From an uncultured Oligoflexia bacterium (GTDB taxonomy: Bacteria; Bdellovibrionota; Bacteriovoracia; Bacteriovoracales; Bacteriovoracaceae), in the NCBI GenBank assembly GCA_950060715.1, contig CATLVA010000074.1, positions 1-7,008 on the forward strand: a DNA stretch of 7,008 nucleotides, in the 5' to 3' direction. Shown piece by piece: positions 1-5,922 of the stretch. The notes under the pieces were generated by a model. It had not been told where the DNA came from and searched no databases. It saw only the letters and a program-made list of their open reading frames with translations. Positions within the stretch are counted from its first letter, which is position 1; each line of letters begins with the position of its first letter. Both the position numbers and the translations under genes were made by a program.

Positions 1-695
1 TATTCTCCTAAAAGCTGACTCACACCTAAATAAGGTACACCCAATGTATCCACACCGCCGACAATATAAAAATAGCTATCACGTGCAATTTTTCCAGCGA
101 TCAACTGTTCACAGAAGATCTCAATCATATCCGTGATTCGTTTTTGATAAGTTAGTCTTCCTGTATAAAGAAACACTGTTTCATTTTTAAGTCCCAGCTC
201 AGTGCGAAAGCCCTCACGCTTTTTAGCATCATAAGAAAACTCTGATTCACCGACAGGAAAAGGAGAGACAAAAATAATATCTTTTTGAGGAATAAATTTT
301 TCCACAAAAAGCTTCTGTTTTTTAGATGCAGCAATAAATTTTACCGGCATATCTTCAAGTAGCTCAAACACAGAGCGCCACTCAGGCATATAAAGTGGAA
401 AGTCACCGAAGACATGAATTGTATACTCAAGACGCTCAAAACATTCTGGTTCAAATTTTTTAAGTTTTAATAAGAAATCGACTGGCGTTGGTATATGATC
501 AATAAAGATAATTTTTTCAATACCACTCTCCGCAAGTGCTTTTAAATCTTCCTCTTCAACCGTTCTTTTTCTGGTGTAATCAATATACATAATCTCATCA
601 TAAATTGATTCATATGCTGCTCGAAGGTTTTTGTTGATAATAGTACAACTAAACCACTCCGACGGCTTAAATGAATAAACGATTGCTACCTTCAT
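1..695 (-). CDS. Glycosyltransferase, GT-B fold (GT4-like), 3' end beyond window
   Basis: The 231 visible residues start at an ATG (complement of 693-695) and stay open to the left edge, so the C-terminus is missing. The clearest family signal is FLYTGRLTYQKRITDMIEIF at about residues 175-194, the start of the second Rossmann domain of GT-B enzymes. Its G179-R180 and K185 match the Gly-Arg...Lys that holds the donor's phosphates in the GT4 family. A second conserved turn, IVGG, is at 211-214. The N-terminal acceptor-side half (MKVAIVYSF..., IHVFGDFP at 93-100) is less typical, so donor and acceptor cannot be named; export or envelope polysaccharide synthesis is inference from the family. There is no signal peptide or membrane segment, as expected for a cytosolic enzyme. 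An AGGGA element lies 4 nt upstream of the ATG and supports this start. The gene is divergent from the M16 protease across an 88-nt gap. The fold call is firm, the substrate unknown. Confidence 0.85.
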   Translation of the reverse strand, partial: MKVAIVYSFKPSEWFSCTIINKNLRAAYESIYDEIMYIDYTRKRTVEEEDLKALAESGIEKIIFIDHIPTPVDFLLKLKKFEPECFERLEYTIHVFGDFPLYMPEWRSVFELLEDMPVKFIAASKKQKLFVEKFIPQKDIIFVSPFPVGESEFSYDAKKREGFRTELGLKNETVFLYTGRLTYQKRITDMIEIFCEQLIAGKIARDSYFYIVGGVDTLGVPYLGVSQLLGE

Positions 696-717
696 GTGTT
701 CCCTAGGACGGATATTT

Positions 718-737
718 AATATACAATATTATATATT
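718..737. promoter_or_regulatory. AT-rich imperfect palindrome in divergent promoter region
   Basis: The 88-nt gap between the two divergent genes must hold promoters for both. Its centre is a 20-bp AT-only stretch (apart from one C) that is an inverted repeat with a single mismatched pair (724/731). On the minus strand it contains a perfect TATAAT (complement of 728-733), which would start glycosyltransferase transcription near 721, about 25 nt before its ATG. On the plus strand TACAAT (722-727) or TATATT (732-737) could serve the protease gene. I find no good -35 element for any of these. The symmetry may be an operator or simply a chance result of the base composition. Confidence 0.35.
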
Positions 738-783
738 TTAACGAGCGAAACGCACGAAAACAACATAATCAATTGGAAAACTA

Positions 784-3351
784 ATGAATACTGAACACTT
801 TAAATCAGCTAATGGCATAAACTCACTTTTAATCGAAACTCCTAATTCAAATATTGTTTCGGTTCAATTTTGGTTTAAAGCTGGAAGCTCACTTGAGTCG
901 AAGGAAGACCAAGGAATAGCTCACTTTCTGGAGCATATGTTTTTTAAAGGTTCAAAAAAATATCCTAATATGAAAATAGCAAAAACTATCGAAGCTTTTG
1001 GTGGAGAGATCAATGCCTTCACCTCGTTTGACTATACTTGCTATTATATTAACGCTCCCTACACTCACGCTAAAAAAGCGCTAGATGTTTTAATGGACAT
1101 GGTTTGTAACCCGCTTTTTTTGGAAGAAGATTTAATACCTGAACGAGGAGTCGTTTTCGAAGAGTATCTGAGATCTGTTGATAACCCTTCTCAATTTAAT
1201 TTCTTCAATATTCAAAAGACTTGTTTTCCTAAAGGCTACAACCACCCTATTCTAGGAAGAGAAAAAACAATCAAGACTTTCAACTTGAACCAATTGAAAA
1301 AATTTAGAGATAGCTATTATAACCAGCAGAACTCTTTATTGATTGTGGCCGGGAATCTCGACAATAAAAAAACTAGTTTTCAACAATTGATAAACAAATA
1401 CACATTACCAAAGGGAAAAATTTCAAAATTTCCAAAATTTAATCTCAAAACGACAAATGATTTTAATATTCACAAAAAGCCTGTGAATCAAATGACCATT
1501 ACAATGTGTATTCAAGCTCCTGATTTTTCTGATTCAATCGCTGCGAAAGAAGACCTTGCTCTTAACGCTCTTACTTTTGGAGATATGAGTCCGTTGTATA
1601 AATATTTTATCGATGAAACGTCTCTAGCAAATGGTGTAAGTGGAAGTACGATGTTTTTCTCTCAAGGAGGGACTCATTTTCTAAGACTTAGTTTTCCAGA
1701 AGAAAACCTGAAAAAAATCCTAAGTGAACTTCCAAAGCAATTAGCAAAATCTCTTAAAGCTGGGTTTAATCAAGATGACCTAGATAGAATTAGAAATCAG
1801 TATATGGCCTCAAAAATTTATGAAAGAGAATCAATTGAATCCTTTGCATTCTCTCTTGGTCATGGTTACGCTCAAAATGGAGATATTCACAGCGATGAAA
1901 AGTATATTCGTTCAATGGAGCTAGTCCACGCTGATGATCTTCAATCAGCTCTGACAGATATTTTCAGTAGAGAAATTCATATTATTCTGCAAACTCCTGA
2001 AGAGTCGAAAGTTAAAGTAACAGAAGAGAATCTTCAACAATTAGCTAAGAAACTTAATACTGCTTCAAAAAGTTTAAAAAAGAATAAAAATAATTTTAAA
2101 ACTCTGACTTCAAAAAATGATAGTTCAGCTCAAGTTATCGAGCTAGATAAAGGAATCAAGCTTATTCACAGGCATAACCCTCTTTCGGATACCTTTGCGC
2201 TTCATTGTTTTATCAAAGGAGGTCTAAGTGAGGAGACAGCTTCAACGAGTGGAACACATAATCTTGTGGCCAAAAATTTAACTTATGGCTACGGCGATAT
2301 TGTCTATGATGACCTCAAAAAAGATCTTGAGAAGAAAGCCTCATACCTTAATGGATTTTCTGGAAGAAACGCTTACGGACTAACTCTACAAGGACTGAGT
2401 AAATATACAGACTCTCTTTTTGATCATTTTATTGGAACTCTAACTCAACCAACTTTTCCAGCCGATAAATTTGCGATTGAAAAAGAATTAATTCTAAGAA
2501 CTCTTCATATTCAAAAACAAGATCCAGTAAAACAATGCTTTAGTAAATTTTCTGATCTTGTTTTCAATCAACACCCTTATAGACGTGACGTTATTGGTGA
2601 TGAAGAGTCATTGGCACAGATCACTCAGGATAAGCTCTCAAAGCTTCATCAAAAAAATCTGAAATCTAAAGAGTTTGTGATTACTTATTGTGGAAACCTT
2701 CCATTAGAGAACATCATTGTAAAGTGTCAGGATCTTTTAAAGAGAATTAAAAGAACTCCGAAGCTTGAGGACCATACAAAAAGAAAAGCGCCTAAGCCAA
2801 TCTATGATAAAACTATTGAGATTGAATTTGATCGTGAGCAGACTCACTTGATGTTAGGTAAAGCTGCATTTAAAAATAACACCCCTGAGGATTCATATCT
2901 TAAAATATTGACCACCCTTCTTTCTGGACAGTCTTCTGAGTTATTTTTACAAGTTAGGGATAAAAAAGGTTTATGCTATACCGTGCAGCCTCTTCACAAC
3001 TCTTCAATTGAAGCTGGTTACTGGGGAATCTATATGGGAACCTCGAGTGATAAATATGAGCAGGCGATTGCCGAATTAAAAAAGATCATTGCAAAATACC
3101 AAGCGAAAGGAATTAGTAGACGTGACTTTGAAATGGTTAAAGAAATGATTTACGGCCAGAACTTAGTTAATATTCAAACTAATGATGATTATGCTTATTT
3201 CTATTCTGTTCCAGTTCTTCACAACTTAGGAATAGATTTTAGTTATAAAGCTTTAGAAAAAATCAAAGAAGTTGACTTTGATAAGCTCAATGCTTTTTTA
3301 AAGGATTTCCTCAAAGATGGTTGGAACTTAGTTAAGGTAGGACGAAACTAG
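784..3351 (+). CDS. M16 family zinc metalloprotease (pitrilysin/insulinase type), full-length two-half protein
   Basis: This is an 855-residue peptidase with the family's duplicated architecture in one chain. The N half has the inverted zinc motif HFLEH at 47-51: H47 and H51 bind zinc and E50 is the catalytic base. The third ligand is E127, within ERGVVFEEY, with the accessory E120 seven residues earlier. Residues from about 180 to 410 look like the first M16_C domain. The second half (from about 450) is the non-catalytic copy: the equivalent of HxxEH reads HNLVA at 492-496, so the base and one ligand are gone. R725 and Y732 in RDKKGLCY match the substrate-holding Arg/Tyr pair, spaced by seven, of insulin-degrading enzyme. 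It should cleave peptides or unfolded proteins inside a closed chamber. No signal peptide or membrane segment is visible, so a cytosolic location is likely, unlike periplasmic pitrilysin. GGA lies 6 nt before the ATG. The natural substrate is unknown. Confidence 0.93.
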   Translation: MNTEHFKSANGINSLLIETPNSNIVSVQFWFKAGSSLESKEDQGIAHFLEHMFFKGSKKYPNMKIAKTIEAFGGEINAFTSFDYTCYYINAPYTHAKKALDVLMDMVCNPLFLEEDLIPERGVVFEEYLRSVDNPSQFNFFNIQKTCFPKGYNHPILGREKTIKTFNLNQLKKFRDSYYNQQNSLLIVAGNLDNKKTSFQQLINKYTLPKGKISKFPKFNLKTTNDFNIHKKPVNQMTITMCIQAPDFSDSIAAKEDLALNALTFGDMSPLYKYFIDETSLANGVSGSTMFFSQGGTHFLRLSFPEENLKKILSELPKQLAKSLKAGFNQDDLDRIRNQYMASKIYERESIESFAFSLGHGYAQNGDIHSDEKYIRSMELVHADDLQSALTDIFSREIHIILQTPEESKVKVTEENLQQLAKKLNTASKSLKKNKNNFKTLTSKNDSSAQVIELDKGIKLIHRHNPLSDTFALHCFIKGGLSEETASTSGTHNLVAKNLTYGYGDIVYDDLKKDLEKKASYLNGFSGRNAYGLTLQGLSKYTDSLFDHFIGTLTQPTFPADKFAIEKELILRTLHIQKQDPVKQCFSKFSDLVFNQHPYRRDVIGDEESLAQITQDKLSKLHQKNLKSKEFVITYCGNLPLENIIVKCQDLLKRIKRTPKLEDHTKRKAPKPIYDKTIEIEFDREQTHLMLGKAAFKNNTPEDSYLKILTTLLSGQSSELFLQVRDKKGLCYTVQPLHNSSIEAGYWGIYMGTSSDKYEQAIAELKKIIAKYQAKGISRRDFEMVKEMIYGQNLVNIQTNDDYAYFYSVPVLHNLGIDFSYKALEKIKEVDFDKLNAFLKDFLKDGWNLVKVGRN

Positions 3352-3370
3352 TTAGCTAGTTTCGTTTTCT
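3342..3370 (+). terminator. Intrinsic terminator of the M16 gene, overlapping both convergent stop codons
   Basis: ACGAAACTAG (3342-3351) and CTAGTTTCGT (3356-3365) form a perfect 10-bp stem with a TTAG loop, and the 3' arm runs into TTTTCT (3365-3370), a short U-tract on the plus-strand RNA. The protease stop codon TAG (3349-3351) is the end of the 5' arm. On the minus strand the same hairpin forms but is followed by UCCUACC, not a U run, so it should terminate mainly plus-strand transcription. The hairpin also encodes the last residues of the convergent gene. Confidence 0.75.
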
Positions 3371-3908
3371 GAAAACTAAAGTCAACTATCGCTTCAGAGT
3401 TTTCTAATAGATACTGCTCAAGTGAATCGTGGGTAAAGCTTCCTGCCACGTGCGTGACTACCTTGATAAGACTCTCCATTGAAGTTGCTAAAAGATTATA
3501 AAAATTAGGTATATCGTAGAAAGAGCAATCTAGCATGGCGGCTTTGGAGTAAGCCGATTTTCCAATATTTAAATAGTAACTTTTACTTGGAGAGCGCTTA
3601 TTGATTCTCTTGGGGAAAACTCCCAATTGAAATAAAACACAATCACCTATTTCTCGGTAAATCTCTTTTTTCTCAGAAACTGATTTCTGCTCTGCCTGCA
3701 AAAACTCCATCCCAAGCACTCTTTCTTTACTGTCGTTCACAAGATAGTTTTCAGCTATAGCGTATTTATGCATGACTTCGCTTGAGTAGAGAATAAATTC
3801 TTGAGGTAGCGGGCAATGAGACTTCTTATTCGCATCAGATAAGCGAAGGTAGAAGTATTCAGATAAATTTTGCTCCGATAAAATAATCTTATCAGTTTTT
3901 TTATCCAT
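3348..3908 (-). CDS. Conserved-looking hypothetical protein, 186 residues
   Basis: I do not recognise a named family. The protein is soluble in character, with no signal peptide or membrane segment, and appears mostly helical. The most family-like part is the centre: YREIGDCVLFQLGVFPKRI at 84-102 and YYLNIGKSAY at 111-120. I have the impression of having seen similar Asp-x-x-Leu-Phe...Gly-x-Phe-Pro and Tyr-Tyr...Gly-x-x-Ala-Tyr patterns in uncharacterised proteobacterial proteins, but cannot name the group. I chose the ATG at 3908; an in-frame TTG immediately precedes it (3911). No Shine-Dalgarno is visible, which agrees with the promoter at 3917-3925 placing the transcript start almost on the ATG. 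It has its own promoter and lies behind the carboxylase operon's terminator, so it is probably not part of that operon. Its TAG stop overlaps the TAG of the convergent protease gene by 2 nt, inside the protease terminator. Confidence 0.8.
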   Translation of the reverse strand: MDKKTDKIILSEQNLSEYFYLRLSDANKKSHCPLPQEFILYSSEVMHKYAIAENYLVNDSKERVLGMEFLQAEQKSVSEKKEIYREIGDCVLFQLGVFPKRINKRSPSKSYYLNIGKSAYSKAAMLDCSFYDIPNFYNLLATSMESLIKVVTHVAGSFTHDSLEQYLLENSEAIVDFSFQKTKLAN

Positions 3909-3916
3909 CAATAGTT

Positions 3917-3925
3917 ATTATAACA
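3917..3925 (-). promoter_or_regulatory. Extended -10 promoter, predicted leaderless start
   Basis: On the minus strand the sequence reads TGTTATAAT, a perfect extended -10 (TGn plus TATAAT), with 8 nt between it and the ATG at 3908. The usual -10 to +1 distance puts the transcript start at about 3910-3908, leaving 0-3 nt of leader. No good -35 is seen at the 16-18 nt spacing (the region is a T-run), which an extended -10 can tolerate. It lies just downstream of the carboxylase operon's terminator. Confidence 0.6.
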
Positions 3926-3940
3926 CAGAATTTTGGGCAC

Positions 3941-3971
3941 AAAAAAGGCGGTCAAATAAACCGCCTTCTTT
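3941..3971 (-). terminator. Intrinsic terminator of the acyl-CoA carboxylase operon
   Basis: Read on the minus strand, GGCGGT and ACCGCC (3965-3960 and 3952-3947) form a six-pair, GC-rich stem extended by two A-U pairs, with loop TTTATTTG trimmed to seven unpaired bases, followed by a run of six T (3946-3941). It lies 22-28 nt beyond the TAA of the biotin carrier gene. The A-rich flank on the other side gives a weaker T-rich tail on the plus strand (TTCTTT), so some bidirectional activity is possible. Confidence 0.88.
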
Positions 3972-3992
3972 AGGTAAGTATTTAATTTTTCT

Positions 3993-4499
3993 TTATTCTT
4001 CAATTTCAATCATGAGATATCCAGACTCTAGAACTTGTCCTTCTTCAACATGAACTGATTTAACGACCCCATCAATTCCTGATTTGATCTCATTTTCCAT
4101 TTTCATGGCTTCAAGAATAACTAATGTGTCACCCTCACTAACTACAGCACCTTCCGATGTGAGAACTTTAACAATCTTTCCAGGCATATCAGTAACTAGA
4201 TTTCCAGCATTGGCCTGTCCTAGTCCTGAAGGTTTGTACCCACGATAGACTTTAATAGCATCGTTGATATTTACTAGTGATTCTGCAACTTTAGTTCTTG
4301 GAAGCTTCTTCCAAGTTGTTTGGTCTTCAGATACAAAGATTTTCCCTGCTAAATTTTTAAGCAGGTATTCTTTTTCGTCTCCTTGTCCTTGGGAGACTAA
4401 GACCTTTCTGAAACTCTCTGAATTTGATTTTGGAAGAACAGATAGATCAAATGATACTTCTCTTCCTTCTGCATTAATAATGTAATACTTCATTCCCAT
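3993..4499 (-). CDS. Biotin carboxyl carrier subunit of acyl-CoA carboxylase
   Basis: This 168-residue protein carries the biotin of the carboxylase. The biotinyl domain covers about 101-167, with the MPG turn at 105-107 and the biotinylation motif EAMKMEN at 130-136; K133 is the attachment lysine, modified by biotin ligase. The first 90 or so residues (beta-rich, [15 protein letters not shown]...) resemble the barrel part of the BT linker domain that lies between biotin carboxylase and carrier in single-chain PccA; this is inference from position and length, not a motif match. It is unlike E. coli AccB, whose Ala/Pro-rich linker is missing. The start is ambiguous: ATG at 4499, or ATG at 4493, which has GAGAG better spaced (6 nt) upstream. 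The gene overlaps the biotin carboxylase gene by 26 or 20 nt, so translational coupling is likely. It is the last gene before the operon terminator. Confidence 0.92.
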   Translation of the reverse strand: MGMKYYIINAEGREVSFDLSVLPKSNSESFRKVLVSQGQGDEKEYLLKNLAGKIFVSEDQTTWKKLPRTKVAESLVNINDAIKVYRGYKPSGLGQANAGNLVTDMPGKIVKVLTSEGAVVSEGDTLVILEAMKMENEIKSGIDGVVKSVHVEEGQVLESGYLMIEIEE

Positions 4500-5922
4500 C
4501 TCTCATGTAATTCATTTCCATAGAAAGCGCTTTTAATATCAGAGCTTCATCTGATTTTAGCGTCTCTACCCTTTCTACGGGTTTAATCTCCGAAATATAG
4601 TGAGTCGAATACTTTCCGGCCACGAAATTCTCTTCTTTTGTAATAATTTCATGCAAAGCCTTATTCGTTTTGATTCCATCTAAATGTAGGTTATGGAGCG
4701 CAACCTCGGCTTTTCGCAAGGCAACATTCCTGGATAAGCCCACTATAATTAGCTTTCCAATCATTGGATCAAACTCAGGTCTGACTTCAAACCCAGGGTA
4801 AATGCAGTGATCAAACCTCACTCCTTGCGGAAATGTGTAATCAAAACTCTCCACCTTTCCAGGGGCCGGTAATAAAGTCACCGGGTCTTCAGCACAGATT
4901 CTGTATTCAATTGCGTGCCCAAGAATTTTTACGTCGTCTTGAGACTTAATATCTAGCGCTTCACCAAAAGCGGCCTTAATCATATTCGCGACTAGGTCCA
5001 CTCTCGTGATCTCTTCAGTAATTGGATGCTCAACTTGAATACGAGTGTTCATTTCAAGAAAATAAAATGACTTATCTTCCCCCATAATGAACTCCACTGT
5101 TCCAGCCGAGTCATAGCTAACTTCTTTAGCAAGTTGAACTGCAGTCTCACATATTTTCTGACGAACTTCTTCGTCATCCGCAATAAATGGTGATGGAGCT
5201 TCTTCGATAATTTTCTGGTGACGTCTTTGAACAGAACACTCTCTTTCAAAGCAGTGAAACACATTGCCTTTTTTATCAGCAATAATTTGAACTTCAATAT
5301 GATGTGGGTTCACAATAAACTTCTCAACAAGAAGTCCTGGATTCCCAAAACTTGAAAGAGCTTCACGCCTTACAGGCTCAAAATTCTTTTCAAGCTCTTT
5401 ATCATCATTACAAACCCTCATTCCCTTACCACCACCACCGGCAACGGCTTTTAAAAGAACGGGGTATTTGATATCAGCTGCAATTTTTTTAGCTTCTTCA
5501 ATTGAATCAACCTCTCCGACTGAACCAGGAACGACTGGCACACCTGCATCTTTTGCAACTTGCTTAGAAACGGCCTTATCACCCATCTTCTCAATCGCCT
5601 CAGCATGAGGACCGATAAAGATGATTCCCTTATCTTCTAGCTTCTTTGCAAAAACAGTATTTTCAGAAAGAAATCCATACCCCGGGTGAACTGCTTCAAT
5701 TTTATATTCATCGATTTTACTTAGGATTAAATCCATATTCAGGTAAGTTGATGTGTTATCACTTCCTGGTAGGTGTACCCAAATATCACAATACTCTAAA
5801 TGAGGAGCATTCGGTTCATTATCAGTCCAAAACCCAACTGGAATATGTCCCAGTTCTTTAACGGCCTTTGCCACTCTAATAGCGATTTCCCCTCTGTTAC
5901 AAACTAATACTCGTTTACTCAT
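4474..5922 (-). CDS. Biotin carboxylase subunit of acyl-CoA (propionyl-CoA type) carboxylase
   Basis: An ATP-grasp enzyme of 482 residues that carboxylates carrier-bound biotin with bicarbonate and ATP. Domains in order: N-terminal fold with NRGEIAIRV at 9-17 and [10 protein letters not shown] at 79-88; ATP-grasp with K116, K158 and the glycine loop GGGGKGM at 162-168; H208; K237; metal ligands E277, E290 and N292; the catalytic RIQVEH at 294-299; and the C-terminal domain with EYRICAEDP at 339-347, where R341 matches E. coli Arg338. All catalytic residues that I can align are present. It is about 30 residues longer than E. coli AccC (449); the tail after about 450 corresponds to the start of the BT linker of PccA. 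The ATG at 5922 overlaps the upstream TGA as ATGA, with GGGAA 9 nt upstream. The PccB-type partner argues for the BC half of PccA rather than housekeeping AccC, but sequence alone cannot separate these, so no symbol is given. Confidence 0.95.
   Translation of the reverse strand: MSKRVLVCNRGEIAIRVAKAVKELGHIPVGFWTDNEPNAPHLEYCDIWVHLPGSDNTSTYLNMDLILSKIDEYKIEAVHPGYGFLSENTVFAKKLEDKGIIFIGPHAEAIEKMGDKAVSKQVAKDAGVPVVPGSVGEVDSIEEAKKIAADIKYPVLLKAVAGGGGKGMRVCNDDKELEKNFEPVRREALSSFGNPGLLVEKFIVNPHHIEVQIIADKKGNVFHCFERECSVQRRHQKIIEEAPSPFIADDEEVRQKICETAVQLAKEVSYDSAGTVEFIMGEDKSFYFLEMNTRIQVEHPITEEITRVDLVANMIKAAFGEALDIKSQDDVKILGHAIEYRICAEDPVTLLPAPGKVESFDYTFPQGVRFDHCIYPGFEVRPEFDPMIGKLIIVGLSRNVALRKAEVALHNLHLDGIKTNKALHEIITKEENFVAGKYSTHYISEIKPVERVETLKSDEALILKALSMEMNYMRDGNEVLHY

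Noticed and set aside
152..334. 60-codon open frame on the minus strand
   Set aside because: It lies wholly inside the glycosyltransferase gene in another frame; composition is Leu/Phe/Lys-rich with no family signal.
3909..3911. TTG as the start of the 186-residue protein
   Set aside because: An ATG follows directly and the predicted transcript start falls at about 3910-3908, which would leave the TTG partly or wholly untranscribed.
4264..4485. 73-codon open frame on the plus strand
   Set aside because: Antisense to the biotin carrier gene, whose motifs are unambiguous; no ribosome binding site or recognisable protein.
4474..4499. Programmed ribosomal frameshift fusing biotin carboxylase and carrier
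   Set aside because: I see no slippery heptamer with a following pseudoknot; the carrier has its own ATG codons and purine-rich upstream sequence, so coupled re-initiation is simpler.
5049..5297. 82-codon open frame on the minus strand
   Set aside because: Out-of-frame shadow of the biotin carboxylase ATP-grasp region, where all catalytic residues are in the longer frame.
5646..5861. 71-codon open frame on the plus strand
   Set aside because: Antisense shadow of the biotin carboxylase N-terminal domain.
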